From the NCBI RefSeq assembly GCF_051401765.1, contig NW_027480545.1, forward strand, positions 868,001 to 932,000: a DNA stretch of 64,000 bases, written 5' to 3'. The DNA comes from Calliopsis andreniformis. Its lineage: Eukaryota > Arthropoda > Insecta > Hymenoptera > Andrenidae. Shown here in pieces: positions 13,073 to 26,600 of the stretch. Made by a program: the position numbers and the translations under genes. The notes beneath the pieces were generated by a model, which saw only the letters and a list, made by a program, of their open reading frames with translations, did not search any database and was not told where the DNA came from. Position 1 is the first letter of the stretch, and each line of letters opens with the position of its first letter.

Positions 13073-15514
13073 TCCTCAATCCTCAATCCTCATTCTTCAA
13101 TCCTCAATACCCAATCCTCAATCTTCAATCCTCAATCCTCAATCGTCAATCCTCAATCCCCAATCCTCAATCTTCAATACTCAATCCTCAATCCTCATTC
13201 CTCAACCCTCAGCCATCAATCCTCAATACTCAATCTTCAATCCTCAAACCTCAATCCTCAATCCTCAATCTTCAATCCTCAATCCTCAATCCTCAATCCT
13301 CAATGCTCATTCTTGAATCCTCAATACCCAATCCTCAATCTTCAATCCTCAATCCTCAATCCTCAACTCACAATCCTTAATCCTCAATCCTCAGTCCTCA
13401 AACCTCTATCCTCAACCCTCAGCCCTCATCTTCAATCCTCAATCCTCAATCCTCAATTCTCAATCTTCATTCCTCGATCCTCAATCCTCAATCCTCAATC
13501 GTCAATCTCCAATCCTGAATACTCAATCTTCAATCCTCAATCCTCAATCGCCCATCCTCCATCCTCATTCTTCAATCCTCAATACCCTATCCTCAATCTT
13601 CAATCCTCAATACTCAATCCTCAATTCTCAATCCTCAATCCTCAGTCCTGAGTCCTCACACCTCAATCTTCAACCCTCAGCCCTCAACCTCAATCCTCAA
13701 TCCTCAATCCTCAATCCCCAACACTCAATACTCAATCTTCAATCTTCAATCCTCTGTCCTCAAACCACAATTCTGAATCCTCAATCCTGAATCCTCAATC
13801 TTCAGCCCTCAGTACTCAACAATCAGTTGTCAATCCTCAATCCCCAATAGAATATCCTCAATTCACTGTTTTCAATACTCAATACCCAATCTGCAATCTT
13901 CAAATCTCTATCCACAAGCATCAATTCTCAATCTTCAATCCTCAATACTCAATCTTCAATCCTCAATCCTCATTCGTCAATCCTCAATCCTCATTCTTCA
14001 ATCCTCAATACCCAATCCTCAATCTTCAATCCTCAATCCTCAATCGTCAATCCTCCATCCCCAATCCTCAATCTTCAATACTCAATCCTCAATCCTCATT
14101 CCTCAATCCTGAGCCATCAATCCTCAATACTCAATCTTCAATCCTCAATCCTCAATCCTCAATCCTCAATCCTCAATCGCCCATCCTCCATCCTCATTCT
14201 TCAATCCTCAATACCCTATCCTCAATCTTCAATCCACAATACTCAATCCTCAATGCTCAATCCTCAATCATCAGTCCTGAGTCCTCACACCTCAATCTTC
14301 AACCCTCAGCCCTCAACCTCAATCCTCAATCCTCAATCCTCAATCCCCAACCCTCAATACTCAATCTTCAATCTTCAATCCTCAGTCCTCAAACCACAAT
14401 TCTGAATCCTCAATCCTGAATCCTCAATCTTCAGCCCTCAGTACTAAACAATCAGTTGTCAATCCTCAATCCACAATAGAATATCCTCAATTCACAGTTT
14501 TCAATACTCAATACCCAATCTGCAATCTTCAAACCTCTATCCACAAGCATCAATTCTCATCACTCAACCCTCAACACTCAGTCCACAATGTTCAATCCTC
14601 AATCGTCAATTCTCAATCTTCAGTCCTCAATACTCAATCATTAATCCTCAATCCTCAATCCTCAATCCTCAATCTTCAATCCTCAATCCCCAATACTCAA
14701 TCCTCAATCCTCAATCCTCAATCCTCAATCATCAATCCTCAATCTTCAATACTCAATCCTCAATCCTCAATCCTCAATCCTCAATCCTCAATCATCAATC
14801 CTCAATCCTCAATCCTCAATGCTCAACCTTTAGTCCTCAATCCTCAATCCTCAACCTTCAATCCTCAATCCTCAATCCTCAATCCTCAATCCTCAAACCT
14901 CAATCCTCAATCCTCAATCTTCAATCCTCAATACTCAATCTTCAATCCTCAACACTCCATCCTCAATCCTCAGTCCTCATTCTTCAATCCTCAATACCCA
15001 ATCCTCAATCTTCAATCCTCAATCCTCAATCCTCAATTCTCAATCCTCTATGCTCAATCCTCAGACCTCAAACATCAACACTCAACCCTCAGTCCTCGTC
15101 CTGAATCCACAACCCTCAATCCTCAATCCTCAACCTTCAATCATCAATATTCAATCTTCAATCTTCAATCCTCGATCCTCAATCCTCAATCCCCCATCCT
15201 CAATCCTCAATCCACCGTCCTCATACCACAGTCCTGAATCCTCAATCCTGAATCCTCAATCTTCAGACCTCAGTCCTCAACAATCAGCTGTCAATCCTCA
15301 ATCCTCACTAGAATATCCTCAGTTCAGAGTTTTCCATACGCAATACTCAATCTGCAATCTTCATATCTCTATCCACAAACATCAATTCTCATCACTCATC
15401 CATCAACTCTCAGTCCCCAATCCTCAATCTTCAATCGTCAATCCTCAATCCTCAATTATCAATCCTCAATCCTCAATCCTCAATCTTCAACCCTCAATAC
15501 TCAATCTTCAATCC

Positions 15515-15668
15515 TCAAACCTCAATCCTCAATCCTCAATCTTCAATCCTCAATCCTCAATCCTCAACACTCAATGCTCATTCTTCAATCCTCAATACCC
15601 AATCCTCAATCTTCAATCCTCAATCCTCAATCCTCAACTCTCAATCCTCAACCCTCAGCCCTCATCTT
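15515..15668 (+). repeat. About 153-base insertion in A2 relative to A1
   Basis: The offset between A1 and A2 rises from 11669 at the K cassette at 15277 to 11822 at the next one at 16032. The extra text begins after the words matching 3.84 kb. It resembles the stretch near 13.24-13.43 kb, including the uncommon pair AATGCTCATTCTT, so it looks like a short copy of nearby array text rather than foreign DNA. Confidence 0.6.
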
Positions 15669-16692
15669 CAATCCTCAATCCTCGATCCTCAATTCTCAAT
15701 CTTCAATCCTCAATACTCAATCTTCAATCCTCAATACTCAATACCCAATCCTCAATCTTCAATCCTCAATCCTCAATCGTCAATCCTCAATCCCCAATCC
15801 TCAATCTTCAATACTCAATCCTCAATCCTCATTCCTCAATCCCCAGCCATCAATCCTCAATACTCAATCTTCAATCCTCAATCCTCAATCCTCGATCCTC
15901 AATCCTCAATCCTCAGTCCTCAATACTCAATCTTCGATCCGCAATACCCAATCCTCAATCTTCAATCCTCAATACTCAATACTCAATCCTCGATCCTCAA
16001 TCCTCAATCCTCAATCATCAGCCCTCAGTCCTCAACAATCAGTTGTCAATCCTCAATCCTCAATAGAATATCCACAATTCACAGGTTTCAATACTCAATA
16101 CTCAATCTGAAATCTTCAAATCTCTATCCACAAACATCAATCCTCATCACTCAACCCTCAACACTCAGTTCCCAATCCTCAATCTTCAATTCTCAATCCT
16201 CAATCCTCAATCCTCAATCCTCAATCAGCAATCCTCAATCTTCAATCCTCAATACTCAATCTTCAATACTCAATCCTCAATCCTCGATCCTCAATCCTCA
16301 ATCCTCAATCGTCAATCTCCAATCCTCAATCTTCAATCCTCAATACTGAATCTTCAATCCTCAATCCTCAATCCTCAATCCTCAACCCTCAACCCTGAAT
16401 CTTCAATCCTCAGTCTCCAATCCGCAATCTTCAATCCTCAATCCTCAATCCTCAATCCTCAATCCTAAATCCTCAGCCCTCAGTTCTCAAACCTCAATGC
16501 TCAATCCTCAATCCCCAATCCTCAATCCTCAATCCTCAATCCTCAATCATCAATCCTCAATCTCCAATACCCATTCCTCAATCCTCAATCCTCAATCCTC
16601 AATCCTCAATCATCAATCCTCAACCTTCAATACTCAATCCTCAATCCTCAATACTCAACCATCAATCCCCAATTCTCAATACTCGATAGAAT

Positions 16693-19600
16693 ATCCTGAA
16701 TTCTCAGGATTCAATACACAAACCTCAATCCTCAACCCTCAGCCCTCATCCTCCATCCTCAATCCTCAATCCTCAATCCCGAATTTTCAATCCTCAATAT
16801 TCAATATTCAATCCTCAATCCTCAATCCTCAATCCTCAATCCTCAATCATCAGTGATCAATACTCAATCTTCAATCCTCAATCCTCATTCTTCAATCCTC
16901 AATACCCAATCCTCAATCTTCAATCCTCAATCCTCAATCCTCAAGCCTCAATCCTCAACCCTCATTCTTCAATCCTCAATACCCAACCCTCAATCTTCAA
17001 TCCTCAATCCTCAATCCTCAATTCCCAATCCTCAATCCTCAATCCTCAGTCCTCATTCTTCAATCCTCAATACCCAATCCTCAATCTTCAATCCTCAATC
17101 CTCAATCCTCAATCCTCAGTACTCAATCCTCAATCCTCAATCTTCAATCCTCAATCCTCAATCCTCAATTCTCAATCCTCAATCCTTAGTCCTCAGACCT
17201 CAAACATCAATATTCAAGCCTCAGTCCTCGTCCTCAATCCACAACCCTCAATCCTCAGTCCTCAATATTCAATCATCAATATCCAATCTTCAATCCTCTA
17301 TCCTCAATCCTCAATCCTCAATCCTCAATCCTCAATCTTCAATCCTCAATCCTCAATCCTCAATACTCAACCTTCAATCCTCAATCCTCAATCCTCAATC
17401 CTCAGCCCTCAGTCCTCAAACCTCAATGCTCAATCCTCAATCCCCAATCCTCAATCCTCAATCCTCAATCATCAATCCTCAATATTCAATACTCATTCCT
17501 CAATCCTCAATCCCCAATCCTCAATCCTCAATCATCAATCCTCAATCTTCAATACTCAATCCTCAATCCTCAATCCTCAATACTCAACTATCAACCCTCA
17601 ATTCTCAATACTCAATAGAATATCCTGAATTCTCAGGATTCAACACTGAAACCTCAATCCTCAACCCTCAGCCCTCATCCTCCACCCTCAATCCTCAATC
17701 CTCAATCCTCAATCCTCAATCCTCAATCCTCAATCCTCAGTTATCAATACTCAATCTTCAATACTCAATCCTCAATCCTCAATCCTCAATCCTCAATCCT
17801 CAATACTCAATCCTCATTTCTCAAACCTCAATCCTCGACCCTCAGTCCTCATGCTCAATTCTCAATTCTCAATCCTCAATCCTCAATTCTCAACCTTCAT
17901 CCTCAATAATCAATCTCCAATCCTAAATCCTCAATCCTCAATCCTCAATCCCCAATCTTCAATCCTCAATAATCAATCTCCAATCCTAGATACTCAATCC
18001 TCAATCCTCAATCCTCAATCCTCAATACTCATTCTTCAATCATCAATACCCAATCCTCAATCATCAATCCTCAATCATCAGTCCTCAATTCTCAATCCTC
18101 AATCCTCAACCCTCAACCCTGAATCTTCAATCCTCAGTCCCCAATCCTCAATCTTCAATCATCAATCCTCAATCTTCAATACTCATTCCTCAATCTTCAA
18201 TCCCAAATCCTCAATCCTCAATCCTCAATCCTCAATCCACATTCTTCAATCCTCAATACCCAATCCTCAATCTTCAATACTCAATCCTCAATCCTCAATT
18301 CTCAATCCTCAATACTCATTCCTCAATCCTCAATCCCCAATCCTCAATCCTCAATCATCAATCCTCAATCTTCAATACGCAATCCTCAATCCTCAATCCT
18401 CAATACTCAACCATCAATCCTCAATTCTCAATACTCAATAGAATAACCTGAATTCTCAGGATTCAGCACTGAAACCTCAATCCTCAACCCTCAGCCCTCA
18501 CCCTCCACCCTCAATCCTCAATCCTCAATCCTCAATCCTCAATCCTCAATCCTCAATCCTCAATCCTCATTTCTCAAACCTCAATCCTCAACCCTCAGTC
18601 CTCATGCTCAATTCTCAATTCTCAATCCTCAATCCTCAATTCTCAACCTTCATCCTCAATAATCAATCTCCAATCCTAGATCCTCAATCCTCAATCCTCA
18701 ATCCCCAATCTTCAATCCTCAATAATCAATCTCCAATCCTAGGTACTCAATCCTCAATCCTCAATCCTCAATCCTCAATACTCATTCTTCAATCATCAAT
18801 ACCCAATCCTCAATCATCAATCCTCAATCATCAGTACTCAATCCTCAACCCCCAGCCCTCATCCTCCATCCTCAATCCTCAATCCTCAATCCCAAATTTT
18901 CAATCCTCAATATTCAATCTTCAATCCTCAATCCTCAATCCTCAATCCTCAATCCTCAATCATCAGTGATCAATACTCCATCTTCAATACTGAATCCTCA
19001 ATCCTCAATCTTCAGTCCTCAATCCTCAATCCTCAATCCTCATTTCTCAAGCCTCAATCCTCAACCCTCAGTCCTCATCCTCCACCCTCAATCCTCAATC
19101 CTCAATCCTCAATCCTCAAACCTCAGTGATCAATACTCAATCTTCAATACTCAATCCTCAATCCTCAATCCTCAATCCTCAATACTTATATCCTCAATCG
19201 TCAATCTTCAGTCCTCAATACTCAATCTTCAATTCTCAATCTTCAATCCTCAATCCTGAATCCTCAATCCTCAGTACTCAATCCTCAATCCTCAATCTTC
19301 AATCCTCAATCCTCAATCCTCAATCCTCAATTCTCAATCCTCAATCCTTAATCCTCAGACCTCAAACATCAGTCCTCAACCCTCAGTCCTCATTCTCAAT
19401 TCCCAATTCTCAATCCTCAATCCTCAATACTTAATCCTCAATCGTCAATCTTCAGTCCTCAATACTCAATCTTCAATTCTCAATCTTCAATCCTCAATCC
19501 TCAATCCTCAATCCTCAGTACTCAATCCTCAATCCTCAATCTTCAATCCTCAATCCTCAATCCTCAATCCTCAATCCTCAATACTCAATCTTCAATACTC

Positions 19601-22396
19601 AATCCTGAATCCTCAATCCTCAGTACTCAATCCACAACCCTCAATCCTCAGTCCTCAATATTCAATCATCAATATCCAATCTTCAATCCTCTATCCTCAA
19701 TCCTCAATCCTCAATCCTCAATCCTCAATCTTCAATCCTCAATCCTCAATCCTCAATACTCAACCTTCAATCCTCAATCCTCAATCCTCAATCCTCAGCC
19801 CTCAGTCCTCAAACCTCAATGCTCAATCCTCAATCCCCAATCCTCAATCCTCAATCCTCAATCATCAATCCTCAATATTCAATACTCATTCCTCAATCCT
19901 CAATCCCCAATCCTCAATCCTCAATCATCAATCCTCAATCTTCAATACTCAATCCTCAATCCTCAATCCTCAATACTCAACTATCAACCCTCAATTCTCA
20001 ATACTCAATAGAATATCCTGAATTCTCAGGATTCAACACTGAAACCTCAATCCTCAACCCTCAGCCCTCATCCTCCACCCTCAATCCTCAATCCTCAATC
20101 CTCAATCCTCAATCCTCAATCCTCAATCCTCAGTTATCAATACTCAATCTTCAATACTCAATCCTCAATCCTCAATCCTCAATCCTCAATCCTCAATACT
20201 CAATCCTCATTTCTCAAACCTCAATCCTCGACCCTCAGTCCTCATGCTCAATTCTCAATTCTCAATCCTCAATCCTCAATTCTCAACCTTCATCCTCAAT
20301 AATCAATCTCCAATCCTAAATCCTCAATCCTCAATCCTCAATCCCCAATCTTCAATCCTCAATAATCAATCTCCAATCCTAGATACTCAATCCTCAATCC
20401 TCAATCCTCAATCCTCAATACTCATTCTTCAATCATCAATACCCAATCCTCAATCATCAATCCTCAATCATCAGTCCTCAATTCTCAATCCTCAATCCTC
20501 AACCCTCAACCCTGAATCTTCAATCCTCAGTCCCCAATCCTCAATCTTCAATCATCAATCCTCAATCTTCAATACTCATTCCTCAATCTTCAATCCCAAA
20601 TCCTCAATCCTCAATCCTCAATCCTCAATCCACATTCTTCAATCCTCAATACCCAATCCTCAATCTTCAATACTCAATCCTCAATCCTCAATTCTCAATC
20701 CTCAATACTCATTCCTCAATCCTCAATCCCCAATCCTCAATCCTCAATCATCAATCCTCAATCTTCAATACGCAATCCTCAATCCTCAATCCTCAATACT
20801 CAACCATCAATCCTCAATTCTCAATACTCAATAGAATAACCTGAATTCTCAGGATTCAGCACTGAAACCTCAATCCTCAACCCTCAGCCCTCACCCTCCA
20901 CCCTCAATCCTCAATCCTCAATCCTCAATCCTCAATCCTCAATCCTCAATCCTCAATCCTCATTTCTCAAACCTCAATCCTCAACCCTCAGTCCTCATGC
21001 TCAATTCTCAATTCTCAATCCTCAATCCTCAATTCTCAACCTTCATCCTCAATAATCAATCTCCAATCCTAGATCCTCAATCCTCAATCCTCAATCCCCA
21101 ATCTTCAATCCTCAATAATCAATCTCCAATCCTAGGTACTCAATCCTCAATCCTCAATCCTCAATCCTCAATACTCATTCTTCAATCATCAATACCCAAT
21201 CCTCAATCATCAATCCTCAATCATCAGTACTCAATCCTCAACCCCCAGCCCTCATCCTCCATCCTCAATCCTCAATCCTCAATCCCAAATTTTCAATCCT
21301 CAATATTCAATCTTCAATCCTCAATCCTCAATCCTCAATCCTCAATCCTCAATCATCAGTGATCAATACTCCATCTTCAATACTGAATCCTCAATCCTCA
21401 ATCTTCAGTCCTCAATCCTCAATCCTCAATCCTCATTTCTCAAGCCTCAATCCTCAACCCTCAGTCCTCATCCTCCACCCTCAATCCTCAATCCTCAATC
21501 CTCAATCCTCAAACCTCAGTGATCAATACTCAATCTTCAATACTCAATCCTCAATCCTCAATCCTCAATCCTCAATACTTATATCCTCAATCGTCAATCT
21601 TCAGTCCTCAATACTCAATCTTCAATTCTCAATCTTCAATCCTCAATCCTGAATCCTCAATCCTCAGTACTCAATCCTCAATCCTCAATCTTCAATCCTC
21701 AATCCTCAATCCTCAATCCTCAATTCTCAATCCTCAATCCTTAATCCTCAGACCTCAAACATCAGTCCTCAACCCTCAGTCCTCATTCTCAATTCCCAAT
21801 TCTCAATCCTCAATCCTCAATACTTAATCCTCAATCGTCAATCTTCAGTCCTCAATACTCAATCTTCAATTCTCAATCTTCAATCCTCAATCCTCAATCC
21901 TCAATCCTCAGTACTCAATCCTCAATCCTCAATCTTCAATCCTCAATCCTCAATCCTCAATCCTCAATCCTCAATACTCAATCTTCAATACTCAATCCTG
22001 AATCCTCAATCCTCAGTACTCAATCCTCAATCCTCAATCTTCAATCCTCAATACTCAATCTTCAATACTCAATCCTCAATCCTCAATCCTCAATACTCAA
22101 CCATCAATACTCAATTCTCAATACTCAATAGAATATCCTGAATTCTCAGGATTCAATACTGAAACCTCAATCCTCAACCCTCAGCCCTCATCCTCCACCC
22201 TCAATCCTCAATCCTCAATCCTCAATCCTCAATCCTCAGTTATCAATACTCAATCTTCAATACTCAATCTTCAATCCTCAATCTTCAATCCTCAATACTC
22301 AATCTTCAATACTCAATCCTCAATCCTCAATCCTCAATACTCAACCATCAATCCTCAATTCTCAATACTCAACAGAATATCCTGAATTCTCAGGAT
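16693..22396 (+). repeat. Hairpin marker copies in A2 and the 2393-base duplication
   Basis: Starts at 16693, 17622, 18445, 20015, 20838, 22135 and 22379. 18445 and 20838 carry the same AACCTGA change as 6664, so that mutation predates the separation of A1 and A2. 22379 follows CAACAG instead of CAATAG. Confidence 0.8.
17233..22018 (+). repeat. 2393-base tandem duplication (17233-19625 and 19626-22018)
   Basis: Landmarks repeat at a constant distance of 2393: the word before CCACAACCC at 17234 and 19627, the hairpin at 17622 and 20015, the altered hairpin at 18445 and 20838, and GTGATCAATAC at 18966-19126 and 21359-21519. The constant offset means no net length change anywhere between the copies, which points to a recent event. 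The right end is visible where CAGTACTCAATCC continues into ACAACCC in the first copy but into TCAATCC at 22026 in the second. A1 carries only one version of this block (about 5.46-7.65 kb). Confidence 0.85.
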
Positions 22397-22507
22397 TCAA
22401 TACTGAAACCTCAATCCTCAACCCTCAGCCCTCATCCTCCACCCTCAATCCTCAATCCTCAATCCTCAATCCTCAATCCTCAGTGATCAATACTCAATCT
22501 TCAATAC

Positions 22508-22577
22508 TCAATCCTCAATCCTCAATCCTCAATCCTCAATCCTCAATCCTCAATCCTCAATCCTCAATCCTCAATCC
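22508..22577 (+). repeat. Longest perfect TCAATCC run seen (10 units)
   Basis: Ten consecutive identical units occur here without interruption. Other long perfect runs are 8809-8871 and 35003-35065 (nine units each). Perfect runs are surprisingly short for a 64 kb array, which argues that the array grows mainly by copying long, already diverged blocks and not by slippage of single units. Confidence 0.75.
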
Positions 22578-22962
22578 TCAAGCCTCATTTCTCAATCCTC
22601 AATACTCAATCCTCAATCTTCTATCCTCAATACTCAATCTTCAATCCTCAATCCTCAATCCTCAATCCTCAATCCTCAATCCATAATCCTCAACATTCAA
22701 TCCTCAATCGCCAGTCCTCAATCTTCAATCCTCAATGCTCAATCCTCAATCCTCAAGCCCCAGTCCTCAATCCTCAATCCCCAATCCTCAAACCTCAATC
22801 CTCAACCGTCAATCCTCAATCCTCAATCTTCAATCATCAATAATCAATCTTCAATCCTCAATCATCAATCCTCAATCGTCAATTCTCTATCCTCAATATC
22901 CAACACTCAGCCCTCAACCACCAATACTCAATACTCAACCATCAATCCTCAATTCTCAATAC

Positions 22963-23123
22963 TCAATAGCACATCCTGAATTTTCATGGTTCAACACGCA
23001 ATACACAATATTCAATAATCAAATCTCAAACCTCAAGCATCAATTCTCAACACTCAATCCTCAACACTCAGTCCTCTCTCTTCAACCCTACATCCTCAAC
23101 ACTCAATCCTCAAGCGTCAATCC
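22963..23123 (+). repeat. D cassette, copy 1 (most diverged)
   Basis: This is a 161-base landmark of 23 words in 7-base register. It begins TCAATAG-CACATCC and contains CACGCAATACACAATATTC, the pyrimidine word TCTCTCT, TACATCC and ends TCAAGCG-TCAATCC. This copy has TTTTCATGG where the others have ATTCTCATGG, so it lacks the GAATTC site. It marks material related to the right-hand superunits. Confidence 0.7.
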
Positions 23124-23659
23124 TGAACCCTCAGTCCTCAGCCCACAGTCCTCAAACCTCAATGCTCAAGCCCCAATCCCCAATCCTCAATCCTCAATAC
23201 TCAATCATCAATCCTCAATCTTCAATTCTCATTCCTCAATCCTGAATCCTCAATCTTCAATCCTCAATGCTCAATCTGCAATCATCATTCCTCAATCCTC
23301 AATCCTCAATCCTCATTCTTCAATCCTCAATACCCATTCCTCAATCTTCAATCCTCGATCCTCAATCCTCAAGCCTCAATCCTCAACCCTCATTCTTCAA
23401 TCCTCAATATCCAAGCCTCAATCTTCAATCCTCAATCCTCAATCCTCAATTCTCAATCCTCAATCCTCAGTCCTCAGTCCTCAAACCTCAATCCTCAACC
23501 CTCAGCCCTCATCCTCAATCCTCAATCGTCAATCCTCAATCCTCAGCCCTCAGTCCTCAAACCTCAATGCTCATTCCTCAATCCCCAATCCTCAATCCTC
23601 AATCCTCAATCATCTGTCCTCAATCATCAATACTCATTCCTCAATCCTCAATCCCCAAT

Positions 23660-26600
23660 CCTCACTCCTCAATCATCAATCCTCAATCTTCAATACTCAA
23701 TCCTCAATCCTCAATCCTCCATACTCAACCATCAATCCGAAATTCTCAATACTCAATAGAATATCCTGAATTCTCAGGATTCAATACTGAAACCTCAATC
23801 CTCAACCCTCAGCCCTCATCCTCCACCCCCAATCCTCAATCCTCAATCCTCAATCCTCAATCCTCAGTGATCAATACTCAATCTTCAATACTCAATCCTC
23901 AATCCTCAATCCTCAATCCTCAATCCTCAATCCTCATTCTTCAATCCTCAATACCCAATCCTCAATCTTCAATCCTCAATCCTCAATCCTCAATCCTCAA
24001 TCGTCAATCCTCAGTCCTCAAACATCAATCCTGAATCCTCAATCCTGAATCCTCAATCTTCAGCCCTCAGTCCTCAACAATCAGTTGTCAATCCTCAATC
24101 CTCAAAAGAATATCATCAATTCACAGATTTCAATACTCAATACTCAATCTGCAATCTTCAAGTCTCTATCCTCAAACATCAATTCTCATCATTCGACCCT
24201 CAACACTCAGTCCCCAATCCTCAATATTCAATCCTCAATCCTCCATCCTCAATCCACAATCCTCAACCTTCAACCCTCAGTACTGAATCTTCAATCCTCA
24301 ATCCTCAATCCTCAACACTTATATCCTCAATCGTCAATCTTCAGTCCTCAATACTCAATCTTCAATTCTCAATCTTCAATCCTCAATCCTGAATCCTCAA
24401 TCCTCAGTACTCAATCCTCAATCCTCAATCTTCAATCCTCAATCCTCAATCCTCAATCCTCAATTCTCAATCCTCAATCCTTAATCCTCTGACCTCAAGC
24501 ATCAATATTCAACCCTCAGTTCTCGTCCTCAATCCACAAGCCTCAATCCTCAGTCCTCAATATTCAATCATCAATATCCAATCTTCAATCCTCTATCCTC
24601 AATCCTCAATCCTCAATCCTCAATCCTCAATCTTCAATCCTCAATCCTCAATCCTCAATACTCAATCCTCAATCTTCAATCCTCAATACTCAATCTGCAA
24701 TCCTCAATCCTCAATCCTCTATCCTCAATCCTCAATCCTCAATCTTCAATCCTCAATACTCAATCTTCAATCCTCAATCCTCAATCCTCAATCCTCAATC
24801 CTCATTCTTCAATCCTCAATACCCAATCCTCAATCTTCAATCCTCAATCCTCAATCCTCAAGCCTCAATCCTCAACCCTCATTCTTCAATCCTCAATACC
24901 CAACACTCAATCTTCAATCCTCAATCCTCAATCCTCAATTCTCAATCCTCAATCCTCAATCCTCAGTCCTCAAACCTCAATCCTCAACCCTCAGCCCTCA
25001 TCCTCAATCCTCAATCGTCAATCCTCAATCCTCAGCCCTCAGTCCTCAAACCTCAATGCTCATTCCTCAATCCCCAATCCCCAATCCTCAATCATCAATC
25101 CTCAATCTTCAATACTCAATCCTCAATCATCAATCCTCAATACTCAACCATCAATCCTCAATTCTCAATACTCAATAGAATATCCTGAATTCTCAGGATT
25201 CAATACTGAAACCTCAATCCTCAACCCTCAGCCCTCATCCTCCACCCTCAATCCTCAATCCTCAATCCTCAATCCTCAATCCTCAATCCTCAGTGATCAA
25301 TACTCAATCTTCAATCCTCAGCCCTCTGTCCTCAAACCTCAATGCTCATTCCTCAATCCCCAATCCTCAATCCTCAATCCTCAATCATCTGTCCTCAATC
25401 TTCAATACTCATTCCTCAATCCTCAATCCCCAATCCTCACTCCTCAATCATCAATCCTCAATCTTCAATACCCAATCCTCAATCCTCAATCCTCAATACT
25501 CAACCATCAATCCGAAATTCTCAATACTCAATAGAATATCCTGAATTCTCAGGATTCAATACTGAAACCTCAATCCTCAACCCTCAGCCCTCATCCTCCA
25601 CCCTCAATCCTCAATCCTCAATCCTCAATCCTCAATCCTCAGTGATCAATACTCAATCTTCAATACTCAATCCTCAATCCTCAATCCTCAATCCTCAATC
25701 CTCAATCCTCATTCTTCAATCCTCAATAGCCAATCCTCAATCTTCAATCCTCAATCCTCAATCCTCAATCCTCAATCGTCAATCCTCAGTCCTCAAACAT
25801 CAATCCTGAATCCTCAATCCTGAATCCTCAATCTTCAGCCCTCAGTCCTCAACAATCAGTTGTCAATCCTCAATCCTCAAATGAATATCATCAATTCACA
25901 GATTTCAATACTCAGTACTCAATCTGCAATCTTCAAGTCTCTATCCTCAAACATCAATTCTCATCATTCGACCCTCAACACTCAGTCCTCAATCCTCAAT
26001 AGTCAATCCTCAATCCTCCATCCTCAATCCACAATCCTCAACCTTCAACCCTCAATACTGAATCTTCAATCCTCAATCCTCAATCCTCAATACTTATATC
26101 CTCAATCGTCAATCTTCAGTCCTCAATACTCAATCTTCAATTCTCAATCTTCAATCCTCAATCCTGAATCCTCAATCCTCAGTACTCAATCCTCAATCCT
26201 CAATCTTCCATCCTCAATCCTCAATCCTCAATCCTCAATTCTCAATCCTCAATCCTTAATCCTCAGACCTCAAACATCAGTCCTCAACCCTCAGTCCTCA
26301 TTCTCAATTCCCAATTCTCAATCCTCAATCCTCAATACTTAATCCTCAATCGTCAATCTTCAGTCCTCAATACTCAATCTTCAATTCTCAATCTTCAATC
26401 CTCAATCCTCAATCCTCAATCCTCAGTACTCAATCCTCAATCCTCAATCTTCAATCCTCAATCCTCAATCTTCAATTCTCAATCCTCAATCCTTAATCCT
26501 CAGACCTCAAACATCAATATTCAACCCTCAGTCCTCGTCCTCAATCCACAACCCTCAATCCTCAGTCCTCAATATTCAATCATCAATATCCAATCTTCAA

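Larger units (their letters stand above)
106..16171 (+). repeat. K cassette, left-hand forms (15 copies, about 140 bases each)
   Basis: Starts at about 106, 938, 2154, 2783, 3608, 4210, 9822, 10445, 10719, 11551, 12600, 13816, 14445, 15277 and 16032. Each is about 20 diverged words in 7-base register, with TCAGTTG or TCAGCTG near the front, then GAATATCC, ATTCACAG or GTTCAGAG, TGCAATCTTCA, TCTCTATCC and CAACACTCAGTCC. Two sub-types occur: one with CAGTTG and CAATAG, the other with CAGCTG, CTAGAATATCC and CCATACGC (938, 3608, 11551, 12600, 15277). The copy at 2154 and its counterpart at 13816 are truncated after CAAGCATCAATTC. None occurs between 4.35 and 9.8 kb. Confidence 0.75.
10614..19434 (+). 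repeat. Superunit A2, collinear copy of A1
   Basis: A2 follows A1 in the same order, but the offset drifts as insertions and deletions accumulate. It is 10613 at the start, 11662 after the internal 1049-base duplication, 11822 near 16.0-16.9 kb, 11781 near 17.7-18.9 kb and 11788 near 19.0-19.4 kb. Around 17.05-17.6 kb the A1 sequence of about 5.23-5.46 kb is replaced by other repeat text, and about 314 bases of A1 near 5.55-5.95 kb are missing. Scattered substitutions separate the copies, for example TCTTCAACCC at 1273 against TCTTGAACCC at 11886. A2 is therefore older than the C1/C2 pair, or has exchanged less. Confidence 0.75.
22019..23660 (+). repeat. Zone B entry: mixed block with the first D cassette
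   Basis: This stretch has two hairpin markers close together (22135 and 22379), then a run of nearly perfect units, then a distinctive segment from about 22683 (CCATAATCC, CCAGTCC and AAGCCCCAG words) that leads into the D cassette. The segment from 22683 to about 23250 is a more distant relative of those at 47282, 54770 and 62282, which makes it the earliest copy in the window of material otherwise found in the right-hand superunits. Confidence 0.65.
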
